A stretch of 64,000 nt of DNA from Lentinus brumalis (GCA_001792895.1 MARA01000016.1:186001-250000), one strand, 5' to 3'. Numbered from the stretch's first letter, positions 1-11,519 are shown. The notes: generated by a model not told the origin, from the letters alone. A program made the numbers and translations.

Positions 1-444
1 TCTCGAGGAAGAGTGCCCGGCCGAAGAGCGAGATGATGAGGATGGACTCGGCGCCCACGACGATGAGCGCAATGATGGGGGCGAGGGGTCCCGTGAAGAT
101 GGCGAGGATCGCCATCTGCGGAAGGTAGGTGAAGAACGCGAGGATAGCGAATATCCCTGCCGAGGCGGCGAGCGATTTCACGAGGGCATGGCGCACGGAT
201 AGGAGAATTTGTGGGTCTGCCCAGCGACGACAGTCAGTACGCGTTCGTTCCAGGCCACTGTGAACTCACGTGTAGCGGAGAACATGATGCCACGAATAGG
301 CCAGAGCCACGAAAGGGAGGCGGCTGCCTGCCAACCCTGAGCAGCAGCCTCTTGCGCCTCGCGCTTGATGTTTTCGACGAGAGACTGAGACTTGGAGGCC
401 ATCTGTTGCTGGAGCGAGTTGTGTGAGCTGGTATCTGCAGACAT
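1..444 (-). CDS. RRT8/EI24-like multi-pass membrane protein, 5' part (gene continues past the window edge)
   Basis: The start codon is at 444; exon 1 runs to 270, a 53-nt intron covers 269-217, and exon 2 runs off the window at position 1. The N-terminus is polar and Gln/Ala-rich (MSADTSSHNSLQQQ...). It is followed by a hydrophobic stretch with the pattern GPLAPIIALIVVGAESILII. That pattern is typical of fungal outer-spore-wall RRT8 / EI24-type membrane proteins (UsgS-like), a family whose biochemical role is poorly defined. This is family recognition from memory, not a search. Only about 130 residues are visible, so length and C-terminus cannot be judged. The bases upstream of 444 hold no other gene until the decayed dehydrogenase at 713, and both lie on the minus strand. 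Confidence 0.55.
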
Positions 445-712
445 GGTGGTGGTCTTGAAGCATGGAGCAGCATCCGGCCCATGAGTGTGCATGAGTGCTC
501 GTACACCGATGACATCACCGACGCTGCAGAGGGCTCGGCGCTTGTCGACGCAGCTTGCTCCACTCCGCTCTGTTCGGCAGGATCCCTCTGCACTAACCAC
601 AAAACAACAACATGCTGTACTCGACCGTATCAAGAGGCAAGAATGACCACGGTTACCGCGCGACCCGTAGGAAAGACAGAAGAGGTGAAATCTGGTAAGT
701 ATTTTGCTGCGC

Positions 713-1905
713 TTAGAAACCTTTGACTTGTCCCTCAAGCCACTCCCAAAGACGGCCAGCAAGCTCCTCGTCAAAGGTCTGTCCATCAAGGCACTCCTCT
801 TCTCGTTCCCATGGGATAAGCCACTGCAAAGGCGGTCTGATAGTCAGCACTTGCAGCAGTCCGGGCACAGCATGACGGCACGTACTTTGCCGTCAACTTC
901 AAACCCCCGGCGCCGCCCCAGCGTACAACGGCGTGATCGCACCCATAGCCACAGGCCAGTGAACAACGTGCTAGGCCCGCCCCCAGTCCACATTCCAGAT
1001 GGTTTCCGCATACTTGCTAGGATCGACGCCACCAGAGCTGCCCTCTTCAGTATTGCCGCATCAAGCCCGTCTCCACATTACGGCTGCGCTGAGCCGCAAC
1101 AAATCCCTGCTCCCCATACCGCCGTACTAGTTTGGAGGCGACGAGGACATCCGCGAGCTTGCTCTGGTTGTAAAATTCGCTCAGTCTCCGGCGCTTCGGT
1201 CCGTCTTTGAATGTCTCGAAGTTCGAGGTAAGTACGCGTATGCGGAGGACGTGATGATGATACGTACGCGCTGAGCCATCTGACGAGGAGACAATGCCTC
1301 TTAGTAGCGCAGGCAGGAGCAGCTGGCTCAAAAATAACGGCCCGAGGACGTTCATTCCGAGCTGCAAATCGTATCCGTCGGCGGTCACGTCCCGGACAGC
1401 AGCCCACACAACGCCTCTGGACACGGTCAGTCATGAGCATCGTCGAAGCGAAAATTGCGAGGCCATTTACGCGTTGTTGAAGAGGTCATGCAGCGCCTCT
1501 TCCTTCGAGAGGAACTCCTCCGCCGTCTTCCGGACCGACGCGAGGCTACTCAGGTCGAGCTCGATGAAGTGCGCCTCCTTTCCCGTCTCCGTCTTCAGCT
1601 CTGCTATGGCCGTAAGGGCCTTCTCGCGACTCTGGGCCGCCATGTACTGTGTAGAGTACACCTTTGCGTCGTGTTTGAGGAGCTCTCTGATAATATCCTT
1701 GCCGATGCCCGTATCACCGCCTGCGCGTCGCCCGTGTCAGCTCCCAGGACTACATGCAGCAACACCCCCTCGCGGACGCACCGGTGACAAGCATGACACG
1801 CCCAAACAAGTCCGGCAGCTGGTCCGGGGTCCAGTGCGGCTTTGGCGGGTACACCGACTGCTGCAAGAGCTTCAAATTGCCCTTCAATTCGAAGCAGATT
1901 CATGA
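713..1905 (-). pseudogene. Short-chain dehydrogenase/reductase (retinol-dehydrogenase-like), apparently decayed
   Basis: Nearly all parts of a classical fungal SDR are present in order on the minus strand: PPKPHWTPDQLPDLFG, then a VTG/GGDTGIGK nucleotide-binding motif split by an intron (donor GTGCGT), then FNNA, then TSSAYAYLP, then YNQSK, which carries the catalytic Tyr and Lys, and finally the tail LWEWLEGQVKGF with a stop at 713. The pieces are not in one frame after plausible introns are removed. The TSSAYAYLP segment is shifted relative to both flanks (near 1245), another shift lies near 1065, and a third sits in the G-run of the CCGGGGGTTT stretch just before the FEVDGK segment. No ATG is in frame at the 5' end, where a TGA precedes the conserved start. 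Such enzymes reduce or oxidise carbonyl/alcohol substrates with NAD(P); this copy is probably non-functional unless the indels are assembly errors. Confidence 0.65.
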
Positions 1906-2353
1906 CATGTTGTTATCTGGCTGCTCCGGTATACCGTAACCACGAAGGCAAGAGTCTTCTGGCCCAGATTAGATTAAGTGTAATACGCACGCCTTGGCCA
2001 TCAATGTATATACGTAGCTATTAGTTCGCCGACCTGCCCGTCGGCCAGTCCATCATGATTCAACCGAGTGACAACGGGTGTACCAAAATGGCCCCGGGGT
2101 TTTCACAGGATCTTCATTCTGGATGAACGCCGCATCATTGATGTGGTGCGACAGACCTGAACTCTTGAGGAGGACGCTGCGAGGAGCTACGCTGTTCCGT
2201 TGCGTATTCAGTCGTTGCGTACTTCCGGGTATGAAAAGCGTGCCTTTGGTGCGGTAGCAGACTCGTCACAAAGGTCACTTGTGGATGGAAGCCCCATGCA
2301 TTTCTCGGACCTTGAGTAAAAGGATGTAAAAAGGGTGTTTCTTCAAACGATAT
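1906..2353. other. Intergenic, nothing recognised
   Basis: This stretch lies between the decayed dehydrogenase and the first tRNA. The short ORFs crossing it have no recognisable motif and run into the tRNA. I see no repeat or element boundary. Confidence 0.4.
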
Positions 2354-2447
2354 TGACCACCGCAGGGGTCGAACCTGCAATCTCCTGATTATCGAAGCTG
2401 AGAATCGAACATCGTAGTCAGACGCGTTGCCATTACGCCAGGCGGCC
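2354..2447 (-). tRNA. tRNA-Arg (anticodon ACG), with a 22-nt intron
   Basis: On the minus strand the mature parts are identical to the 72-nt intronless gene at 16615. The acceptor stem GGCCGCC pairs with GGTGGTC, the D arm carries an A-box-like TGGCGTAATGG, the anticodon loop is CTACGAA with anticodon ACG, and the T arm has a GGTTCGACCCC B box. A 22-nt insert follows the base 3' of the anticodon, the standard place for nuclear tRNA introns removed by the tRNA splicing endonuclease. Total length is 94 nt (72 + 22). It would decode CGU and, with inosine, CGC/CGA. Confidence 0.93.
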
Positions 2448-4279
2448 ATGTCAGTGGTTTTATTGCGAGCGAAGCGAGCTACATTGACTAGGGGCGGCGC
2501 CATGACACTTCCCGGGACAAACAAGGACAAATTGTACCGGACACACCATATTTGGACAGGTCCTGCTCTTTTACTCGAATATCTCAATCATATGGGACTT
2601 CAGAGGCTTGTAATTCTGTCATATGTAGATAGACAGATGCAGTTACATCTGTAGGGAGTTTGAAGGTGCAAGGCCCAGAAACAAGTGAGATATGGGACCT
2701 CACCGAGTGTGGTTGGTCACCAGTGGCGCTGACGCTTATGCAAAGGCTAAGCGCCGGTTCGATTCTCGAAGCGAGCCCCCTGTCTTTGACCGTTTGCTAG
2801 TATTGGTTCTTGTGGAGATAGCGAGAGCACCCGGGCTCTCTGCCAACGAGTTCCGGTTGGGCTGCTCTTGTCCTCCTGGTCACTGCTCCCACTAGTGGTG
2901 TAGGCAACCAGCGGCACTCAGGTACGTTAATGGCAGTAGTCTATTCTCTAACCTCATCTGAACTGTTATCTCATATACACAGGAAGGTCCGGAGAACGGT
3001 TGGTAACGGGACACTCTGTCAATCATTGAGTCACGTTTACGGTCTCTCCGGCTCACGCCAGGCCATCTTGACTAGTCTTGGCTCCGATGCGCTCTACCCG
3101 AGCAAGAACATGGCATTACGCTGCAGCGGCATGTGGAGATCGTCCCGAGGAACATTCGCGTCCAACCGTGAGGAGCCAGTCGCTGGCATGCGGCCGCGTT
3201 CAGCGACGGAGGTGGTTATGACAAGACTCGAGCAAACGCAACGACTTCGTTCACCGCAAGCTCGTTTTTTGCGTCCAAAGCAAGGTCCAACGCGGTCTTC
3301 TGTCCCTTCAGCGCGTCCAATGCTGAACGTCGCTCGGGGCCACCATGAAGCCATCTCACGCCGAACACGAACATCGTCCAGCAATAGATGCTTGCTCAGG
3401 TGTTCGGGAGGGCGTCCCAAAATATCACACACTCTCTTCGGACTGCGGGAGGACCTCGCGCACGCTCCCCAGTTCGTGCCAATTCCCATGCTTGCCCGCC
3501 CTTCACTTCTGTGCGTTGGTCTCTGATTTGTCCTCACCTCGCCGCCAGCACAGGCCCTGCTGTTCGTTGTGCGCCCCTCTCCTTTGCAATGACAGCCAGT
3601 CGTTGGTTCCTGCGTTCGGATGGCGAATTGCCAGTGTGCCCGGGCGTTTTGGGAGACCATCTTCAGCATGGATCACCGTGACTGACTCGCCTACTAACGA
3701 TTCACGGCCACTTACGGCCCTCGATCGCCACCGCCGTAGTAGGTCCCTGGCCATGACGCCACATCCTACCCGTCAGGCTGCGCGCATATTACACTGAAGA
3801 AGCGACCTGTACTCGTCAATATACCCACCTTCCCCGGCTTTCGTATCAGTCGCCTCTGATAGCACAGCGGTCCAGTGCACATCGACGGCCTCTTTCACTA
3901 CACGTATGTATTGGTCTTCCGAGCAAGCGTCGTGCATTCATGGCTAAATCTTGGGATGTCCTTCAGATTGATCACTGTGGCACAGCATGTGGGCGCGTCC
4001 CTTGCTTCCGAACCACAACGCAGTGCCCTACACAAGACACTTCGATTCAAGCATATGTCAGCCGTTGCATTAATCTGCGCTGCCCTCAATCCTACGACTC
4101 TTCCATTCCTGACGATGTGGTTGAGTAAGGTGTATTCGAATTCTTCCAGCGACGATGTCATGGTCAGCGCAGGTATCATGATAACATCGTCCTGTACGAT
4201 ATAAAACCTCGCTATGCCATGGGTGTCGTTGTGACATTCCCGGCTCTCGGATACCTGAGCGTCCTCCTTCGACGACAAC
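2448..4279. other. Gap of about 1.8 kb without a supported gene
   Basis: Several open frames of 100-190 codons exist on both strands (for example 3094-3669 minus and 3898-4428 minus). None shows a recognisable domain, and their composition is Arg/Ser-rich as expected of chance frames in GC-rich DNA. The DUF6533 gene on the plus strand begins at 4280. I see no transposon ends. Confidence 0.4.
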
Positions 4280-6053
4280 ATGTCTTCCGCCTCAGATGCC
4301 GCTGCGATTGTGGCCTTGTTCAACACCCTGTACGTCGCTATGAAGTTTGAGGCCGGCTCGTGACAGATCGCGCTTGCTGATACCGCCAAACAGCTCGAAG
4401 AACAACTTCTGCGGCGTGGCAGCCTCAAGTGCGTCCACTCAACTGCAAGTTCGACCTTGCCATTAATCTCACGCCCTTCCTCTGCCCACAGTTCTCTTCA
4501 TGTACGACGCCTTGATCACACTTGATCGAGAAGTGGCGTCGTTTTGGTCCGCTAAGCGGAGCGGAGCATCGCTCTTGTTCTTCGCGAACAAGTGGTGTTT
4601 CATGATGGTCACTGTCATGATGTTTGTCGACCTTGCTCCTTTCCGGTCTGATAGGGTAAGTACTTACTCTTGAGTAGTTCGTGCTATGGCATATCTGACC
4701 AGAGCTTGCAGAGGTTCGTGTTTGGCCATATCTCAGTATATCACCAGATGACCGTGAAAGTCTGCAGTTGCTTCCTGGCCGTAATGGTGATGCAAGTATT
4801 CAAGATACTGCAATTGGTCCCCGCAGCAGGTACGCCGTAGTGCTTCTATCGCGGGAATCAAAGCACTGCAGGCTGACGCAAGCTGCTGCAATGAGTGTTC
4901 TCTGCTCTTCGTGCGTACGTGTTGAGCCGGAGCAAGATTCTAGGGATACTCGTCTGCGTGTTGTCTCTCGCACCAGTAGGTGTCAATCTGGTGAGTAGAT
5001 CAACATTGCTCCATTCGTGTGGAGGGACTCAGGTGCGCGATATCAACGCTCTCTGTTATAGGTATTCTATGGCTATCAGCTCTCTGGCATGAACATCCCG
5101 TTCCTCGGATGTGTCGCGTCAGACAGCACAAGTATCACACTTAATCTGAGGTGAGTCGGCTCCTTCGATCTACTACTTACCGTATTAACTCTGTACAAGG
5201 CGTAGGTCCACTAGTAATAATATGCGATAATGCCCGCTCATCCACGCACAGTTGTGTTCGTCTCAAGAGTACCGCTCATCGCCGCAGACGTTCTTCTCAT
5301 CTACATCACTTGGACGAAGCTCCGTAGGTGGGGCGCCCTGCGGGACATCCGACAGTCCAAGAGCCTCTCGCTATCGGATGTCCTCTTCCGCGGCGGTATG
5401 TCTCTCCGACAAAGTCGGTATATGTGTCCCGGAGGCTAACTACCTTTCTACGCTGTGTACAGGAAACATATACTTTGTGTATGTGCAGGAACTGCGATAT
5501 TATGTGACAGACTCGCTAACCTCTTGATCGTCAGACTCTTGTTCACCCTGAACTCCCTTCACCTCGCCTTCTCACTCACGGCCGTAAGCCGCATCCTCCG
5601 CTCTGGTCCCGGGCCACGGCTACATGCACAAGCACTAAGCTTGAATTCGACAGATGGCGGGCTCATCTGCGGCCACCGGCGACATCAGCAACTTGACTGC
5701 GTTCACCGCGCCGTATGTCACGCGCTGTTTTGGAAATCCAGCGGGATGCGACTGTTCACTGACATCTATCTTCGGGTCTCCGTTTCAACAGTCTTACAGC
5801 AATCATTATCTCGCGCTTCCTCCTCGAGCTGCAGGACGCGAACCAGATGGTCGTCAGACTCGACGACGACGACCCCTCGCGTTCTTCGAGGGAGCCGTAC
5901 GACAGCAAGCCGAGTTTCATCTCGTCCCTCGGAGGGTTCGTCAATCCGGCGCTTTCGGCGCAGTCCGATAGCGATGTCAGTTTCGAGCCGCACGTTCGCT
6001 CGCGCTTCTCGGAGGCCGGGGAGGAGGAAGGCGAGGTCCACGCCCCCGAGTAG
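4280..6053 (+). CDS. DUF6533 multi-pass membrane protein, solitary copy (342 aa)
   Basis: Hand model, 13 exons: 4280-4329, 4394-4428, 4492-4655, 4712-4713, 4768-4829, 4896-4990, 5062-5150, 5200-5201, 5252-5395, 5463-5478, 5535-5583, 5654-5712, 5792-6053. The total is 1029 nt, in frame. The exon after the 35-nt exon carries the family signature YDALITLDREVASFW. Later exons encode FSALRAYVLS, ISRFLLELQDANQ and an acidic tail ending GEVHAPE. Hydrophobic segments repeat through the body, so an integral membrane protein is expected. DUF6533 proteins are common in Basidiomycota and have no established function. Exons 4 and 8 are only 2 nt long but are needed for the frame. This copy lies about 18 kb from the array at 24-45 kb and has the same exon plan. 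Confidence 0.85.
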
Positions 6054-6675
6054 AACCAGGCTGCTGCGTTGTCGTCTTCCGTCTAGTCTCTCCGCTCTCG
6101 ACTTCAGCCAGAGTCGCTGTACGTACCATAGATGTGTTGTCTGCCCATGCTCTCGTTGTCCAAGGCGCATTCAACGCAGGCTCATCTCTTTTGACGATGT
6201 GTGGCTCGGAAGCCTGACAGGTGCGTGAATTGAATGACTTACACTCCGCGCTGGCGTGCCTACAGCTATCATGATGGTCCGGGAGTTGGACATCACCACA
6301 CGCAACTTGTCGAGCTCCTCTGGCCGCTCGAAGGCTGACCAAGGACATGAACAGGCCCGGCCCAAACAAGTACTCACGGAAGCCACAACGTTGTCGCGTG
6401 GACTGCGCTGGGCCAGTGGGCCTGCCTTAAGGCAATTCTGAGAGAGGCCGGGGGAAGCTTGTGTTGCATCAGTTTCACGACTGAACTTCCTAGTTCTCTT
6501 GTCTCATACCATATTACCGAAATCCCGGGGCTTGTTTGGAATATAATGTACTCTACTCCAAGCTGTCGTCACTGTTCCACTAAACCGACTCGATGCCTTG
6601 ATAAGACGTGTTCGGACGTGTATAGCAAAAGGTAAAGACCTGGTACAGCCAAAAAGGTACAAAGCGTGGGAGTAT
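6054..6675. other. Intergenic, nothing recognised
   Basis: The stretch lies between the solitary DUF6533 gene and the second tRNA. Short ORFs on the minus strand (5977-6386) overlap the 3' end of the DUF6533 gene and carry no motif. Confidence 0.4.
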
Positions 6676-6769
6676 TGACCACCGCAGGGGTCGAACCTGC
6701 AATCTCCTGATAATCGACAATCATTTCACGTAATCGTAGTCAGACGCGTTGCCATTACGCCAGGCGGCC
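6676..6769 (-). tRNA. tRNA-Arg (anticodon ACG), with a different 22-nt intron
   Basis: The mature 72-nt sequence matches the copies at 2354 and 16615, including the GGTTCGACCCC B box and the CTACGAA anticodon loop. The insert after the anticodon is also 22 nt but differs in sequence from the intron of the 2354 copy. Only a few end bases, including a shared 3' CGAT, are common to both. Total length is 94 nt. Confidence 0.93.
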
Positions 6770-8076
6770 ATGTAAGACCCACCTTTGCGCGCCGCTATGG
6801 AACGGCACACTACAAGCGGACTCATGCCTTCGTCAATACTTAACCATACCGTTCAACTTGTCAAGTGGTGGTCGAGCTGACCATATTACCCCGTTACCGG
6901 AGGAGTGGGCGGCATAGAAAGCGGATGTGGGAACATAATGACACGATGTGTCAAACGTGGAGCAAAGAGGATGCTGGCAGGTGCAACACACCCTCACGCC
7001 AGAGATCGGCGCCACATTCTAGCACAGTAATGCAAGTCCAAGCCCTGGCATACTATACTTACAGTAGCTCGCGATCGCTTGGGACCACCTCACAGGGCAA
7101 CTCGATGTCAGCGAGTGGCGAATGCTGGCAGCCGGCGTGCTCAAGATGTGCACTGGTACCTCGGTAGTACCGCATCATCACCGCATGGCCCCAACCCGAG
7201 AGGCAAAGAAGCCTGCATTCTGATCACCGCCGGCGACTCCAACTCATCTGCGCCTCTCGGAGGGCGCAAGTCCCGAAGACTAACCACATCCGTCCGCATC
7301 ACGATGCGCTGGGAGTGTGGCGCGACCCAAGCGGACGAGAGATCCACAGGTAAGAGCAGGCAAGGCATCGAAGAACAAGGCTCAGGTGAGAATTCGTCGG
7401 CCTAGATTAGTACGGTAGCTTCCCGCGGGCAAGTACGAGCCCGTAGAGAACGCACCCGTCGGGCCTGACGAGTGCACAGCTCGCGGTCGAATTCCCCGGG
7501 AACATGGACTGCCACTGATGACCTGGCCAAGGAACAAACGGTCCGCGAGTCCGTCTGACTCTACAGACGTCGGGGCCGCCCACGTCGGCCCTCGGGGCGC
7601 CCAGGTCAATCGACCAGAGCAAACGTTTGAAGAGAGCACGAGGGCGAGCAGTGCCCAGCTTGATTGACCAGAACATCTGGACAACACGGCAGTGCCAATC
7701 CTCGCCATGTCATGATACAGACACGAAAGAGCGGCCAAAAGAGCCTTCAAAGCCCGCCCATCATCAGAACAGCAATGCTGGTCAAATCCCTCGAGCCTCG
7801 AGGCCACAATTTGACGCGCCGGCGCATTTTGCGCTGATGCGCCAGCCGCAGAGTGGCCGCAGAACGCCGGGGAGCTGCATGGCGGTCCTGGGGATGTGGG
7901 GGGAGAGAACCAATTTCGATTTCGGGAAGCCGGCGGTCTTGACATGCTGTACGTGTTCTGAACCTTATCGTGTGTCCCTGGCGACGCGTTTCAGTCATGA
8001 TGAGGCGTTGTTCATTTCCACGAGGTGCGATCTGGCCTTGGGCATAGCAGGCCCCGAATAGCGAGAGGTTCAACGG
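6770..8076. other. Gap of 1.3 kb without a supported gene
   Basis: A 187-codon minus ORF (7382-7945) and several plus ORFs overlap here. They are Ser/Gly/Arg-rich, lack any known motif and have no matching intron structure, so I treat them as chance frames. The right end contains the TATA element of the repeat-protein gene at 8218. Confidence 0.4.
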
Positions 8077-8084
8077 TATAAGAG
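8077..8084 (+). promoter_or_regulatory. TATA-box candidate for the repeat-protein gene at 8218
   Basis: TATAAGAG lies about 135 nt upstream of the ATG at 8218, a reasonable spacing for a fungal TATA promoter with a 5' UTR. The paralogous repeat gene at 15424-16008 also has a TATA element at a similar distance. Confidence 0.4.
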
Positions 8085-8217
8085 CGAAGAGCACGGCGGG
8101 AGAGCATTCTATCATCCTCCCACCAGAACAAGCCAGCACTCGCAGTTCCACACCTCCATCGAAGGGACTCACCTGCACACACAAAACAAGCTTCCCTTCC
8201 GCGCTCTCCTCTTCGCG

Positions 8218-8814
8218 ATGTCGGCACCTTCGGATCCCACTCATGGCCACGGCCTCCACGTCGTCATCCCCACCTCGGAGTCGCGCGTGCCCACAGCGAC
8301 CACGCCAGTGACTCCCGTGAAGAACCAAGGCCCCGCATTCAGGAGACTTAACGAGAGGTCTGCCGCCCGCTCGTCTCCTACCCACCCGCATGGCCTTTTC
8401 CACGTCCTCGACCATTCGTCTCCGACCCATCCGCATGGGCTCTTCCGTGTACCCGACGACTCATCACCAACACATGGGCACGGTCTCTTCCGCGTCCTCG
8501 ACGACTCCTCGCCCACCCACGGGCACGGTCTCTTCGTCCTACCAGGCGCTGACGACTCCTCGCCCACTCACGGACACGGCCTGTTCCGGGCTCCGCCTAC
8601 GGGCTCGTCGTCGCCGACCGACCCGCGTCCGTCCGCGCGCGTTATGCGTCGGAGCAGCCTCTTCTTGAGCAGCCACGACCGAGACGAGGAGCACGAGCAC
8701 GATGGAGAACAACTACCAGTGTTGTCTGCTACCACGGAGGCGAGCGAGCCGTCCAGTGCCGAGCTCGCCGGGTCGTTCGCGGACGCTAGCGCATCGAGGG
8801 GCCCAGAGGCGTGA
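8218..8814 (+). CDS. THGHGL-repeat protein 1 (198 aa, intrinsically disordered)
   Basis: This is a single-exon ORF from ATG 8218 to TGA 8814. It contains one SDPTHGHGLHVV unit near residue 8 and five consecutive units of about 15 residues around residues 57-125, of the form SSPTHPHGLFHVLDD or SSPTHGHGLFRVLDD. The rest is Ser/Thr/Pro/Asp-rich. No signal peptide, membrane segment or known catalytic motif is visible. I do not recognise the family. A second gene with the same unit lies at 15424-16008 on the opposite strand, so the repeat is a real protein feature and not chance. The regular His spacing could suit metal or nucleic-acid binding, but that is speculation. Confidence 0.7.
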   Translation: MSAPSDPTHGHGLHVVIPTSESRVPTATTPVTPVKNQGPAFRRLNERSAARSSPTHPHGLFHVLDHSSPTHPHGLFRVPDDSSPTHGHGLFRVLDDSSPTHGHGLFVLPGADDSSPTHGHGLFRAPPTGSSSPTDPRPSARVMRRSSLFLSSHDRDEEHEHDGEQLPVLSATTEASEPSSAELAGSFADASASRGPEA

Positions 8815-9042
8815 AGCCGAGTAGTTCTTCACGAGGTCTTGACTGATTCTATCCTTATTCTTGTTCACGTTATATGCATCCATAGACCGGACACTCACTG
8901 TATCACCGACCATAACTTATATTCATATCCATGTAGCACAGACATTATCCAGATCTAGACGTAGCTTCCTCGGCAGCTAATTAGTATATCGCGTAGAGCT
9001 CCATGTATACGCACACTCACAATCTAAACACCCATCCTCGCC

Positions 9043-10127
9043 TTATTGCTCGGGAGCGGAAGTTCCACACCTATCCTCCAGTTCCTGTTCCTCCTTTCGG
9101 AGCCGGTTCATCGTCGCCTCGAGGACCTTCCTGCGTCGCTCTTCCGGGGAGTCGGTCGCGCTGCTCGTACTTGCACCGCCAAGCACTTGCGAGCCTCCGA
9201 GCACGTACGCCTGAGCCTCTGCTTCAAGCGCGGACTGCGGCGCCTCGAACCCTGGATCGTTAAGGAAGTGCGTCCCAGCAGCCTGGGCGCGTTCGAACTC
9301 TGCGACTTCCTTGTTCAGAGTGGAGTTCAACTCCTTGAACTGCGTGCATACCGTCAGTAACAATCGCACGGGTACAGTGGTGAAGAACTCACGTTGTTGT
9401 CATGATCGCCCCAGACGTTGTGCGTGAGTTCGTGGCATAGGACCCGCCTGACCTCCTTGTACGTGCGGAAGCCGTCGTATCGATCCGTCCGTAGACGCAG
9501 CTTGATCGCCTGCCCTGCGTTCACGTTCAAACCGAGTAAATGCGGCTGCTCATGCGGCGCAAGCTCGGTCAGAACCCCGACAGCAAACTGATGTTTGCTC
9601 ATGACGTGGCGGATGGCAGGATCGTTCGCTAGTTTGTTGAGCAGGTCGCGCGCGGAGGATGGATTAGGGAGATGGGGCAGGGGTTCGATACGATGGAAGG
9701 TGTACCTGGAGTCCGCAGATGGCGTGGAACTTGTAGACCGCACCTGGAAAGACATAGACGTAGACGTGAGCTTCGCGGGAGAAACTTTCAAGACCACCTG
9801 ACGTACCTTCACATGTGCCCGTTGTGCCCGTTCCCGCAGGATATGTTCCTTCTTCTGGTGCTCGCTCTCCGTCGCTTTCAGCCCGCCCAGCTCTTCCGCT
9901 GTTGGTCCAATGAGCTGCACCTTGGTTCCGTCCTTGAGGCCAGCCTCCGCAACGGTGGCGTCGCCGGGAACATTCTTCTTTCCCTTGTACAGCAGCTTCT
10001 GGTTCTCCGGGGCGACCGACGTTAGTTCCTCCAAGCGTTTGTGAAGGTAGTCGAGGGTCGCCTCGGGCAGCAGCGAGAGCGGGTGTGTACTGCCACGATG
10101 TGAGATAGAGATGTTGATTGGTTCCAT
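9043..10127 (-). CDS. Ubiquitin-like + WLM-domain metalloprotease (Wss1-like, 322 aa)
   Basis: Three exons on the minus strand: 10127-9807, 9743-9393 and 9339-9043 (969 nt, in frame). Residues 1 to about 75 form a ubiquitin-like domain (NISISHRG..., ENQKLLYKGK, GLKDGTKVQLIG). A coiled stretch follows, then a WLM (Wss1p-like metalloprotease) domain ending in the zinc-binding motif HELTHNVWGDHD. The first intron (63 nt) is a multiple of three and would not break the frame if retained. The tail after the catalytic motif is charged and helical (FERAQAAG..., RRRKVLEATMNRLRKEE). Fission yeast has a protein of the same UBL+WLM arrangement. Wss1-type proteases cut SUMO/ubiquitin-linked and DNA-crosslinked proteins; whether this subfamily does the same is inferred. 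The nearest gene, at 10570, is divergent. Confidence 0.88.
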
Positions 10128-10569
10128 GGTATGTTCGAGGTAGGCTGAAGAGAGGATGGTGGTAAGAGAGTAAAGAGGTGAAGAACATCATGAGTTATGT
10201 GAGGACGTACGCGCAAGTCCGACTTCCCCGCAATCTCCGGCGCCTGCTTACGCGGACTTGCGGACCTTCGTTACCAAGCTGTATGATGTCATCATACCGA
10301 GCCTTTTCATAAGTTCATCGTCTCTGCAGCTTTCCTCGATCTTGCTCTTTCCCCGGCATCGCACATCACGCCTTTGCATGTTGGGAGAGTGTCATCAAAT
10401 TCCTCTTGCTGTTCGTCAAACAGGCCTCTTGGGTAAGTACAGAGTTCCCATATCGCTTGCCACGTGTTGATGGAAATACAGGTGAAACTGGAGTGCCTCA
10501 GCGACCTCGCGTGACTTGCCCTCCTCCTCCATTCAAACTCGTCATCCCGTTCTTCTCTCAGTTGCCACC

Positions 10570-11519
10570 ATGTCGTCCATCTTCCAGGGACGTCGTAAGC
10601 ATCAGAGACCAGTACCGACAGCGAACGACCACGGTGAGGAAATGCGCATTGGGTTGCCATAGTCAGCGGTACTGACCACGTTACTTAACAGATCCATGGG
10701 GCATGCGCGATAGCACACCTTCGACTGAGGATGCGCCAAGCACCTCGAATACGCGTGCGACGGCCGCGAGGATCATGCACTCGATGCGCAAATTCTCCTA
10801 TAGCACACCAAGGAAACGCGAGCGGGAACATTTGGTGCGTGGCCCACTTCTCCACCCTCGCAGCATGCTGACGACATCGACAGGATGGACATATGTACTC
10901 CACGCCTGCAGAGACCAGCGTACCAGCGCCCTCGGCCTACAACTTCCACGATAGGCCCGATACCCGGCCCACCATCGAGCAGATAGCTATGGGCCTTCAC
11001 ATCTCGCGCACGCCACACCTCCTCCCCCAACGCTCCTCCTCATCTCCCCATATCCCCAATCACCCTCACCATCATCATAAGCGACGCAGCGTGGACTCGC
11101 CACGAGTGCACAGCCAAGTACTCCTCACGCGCCCAACCATGCACACACGACGCGCTTCGACATCTGCCGTCGTCCTTCCCCCACCTCCCCCGCGATCTTC
11201 GCTCAAGAAGACGACGCGTCCGGGCACCATGGAGAGCACGACGCTCGCGCCCTCCGCGTCCGACGCGTCGTTGTCGACGATGACCACGCAGACGTCCAAC
11301 GGACCGGCGACGCCGAGGTCGGCACAGAGTGCCCCAGGGACGTCATTCCCTGGGAAGCTGCGGTTCGAAATGCTCAAGCTGCTGCCCAGCCGGAAGGGCT
11401 CGCTGAGCTCCACGGACAGCAGCCCGAGCGTCATGACGCCGTCCTCTGACGCGGACTCCCTGTCCACACCCCGCAAATCGGTGCGGTTCTCGCCAGGCCC
11501 GGAGGCAGAGGTGTCGTAA
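10570..11519 (+). CDS. Ser/Thr/Pro-rich protein, function unknown (280 aa)
   Basis: Three exons (10570-10633, 10692-10834, 10884-11519; 843 nt) join in frame. The N-terminus MSSIFQGRRKHQRPVP is basic. The middle contains a His run (HPHHHHKRRS), a PPPPPRSSLKK proline stretch and many S/T-P sites. The end has a KSVRFSPGPEAEVS motif resembling a PP1-docking (K/R-V-x-F) region, which is a suggestion only. No membrane segment or enzymatic domain is seen. Composition suggests a disordered, phosphorylated regulatory protein. It is divergent from the WLM protease gene, with a 442-nt shared upstream region. Confidence 0.65.

Noticed and set aside
2135..2587. 150-codon minus ORF.
   Set aside because: It runs straight through the tRNA-Arg gene and has no motif.
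2695..2800. Possible further tRNA gene: CCGAGTGTGG and GGTTCGATTCTC look like A and B boxes.
   Set aside because: The T stem does not pair, no acceptor stem closes the ends, and no anticodon arm can be placed.
3094..3669. 191-codon minus ORF with Arg/Ser-rich product.
   Set aside because: No domain, no splice signals and equally long open frames on the other strand; most likely chance.
4656..4767. Explanation as a stwintron (nested twin intron) or as recursive splicing with a zero-nt exon.
   Set aside because: Removing the whole 112 nt leaves the downstream block out of frame. Two bases must remain, and in two copies they are not AG, so a zero-length or shifted-acceptor model does not fit.
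8395..8590. Reading the short repeats in the THGHGL genes as a CRISPR-like array.
   Set aside because: The repeats are in-frame protein-coding units in a eukaryotic gene without spacers of uniform length; CRISPR arrays do not occur in nuclear fungal genomes.
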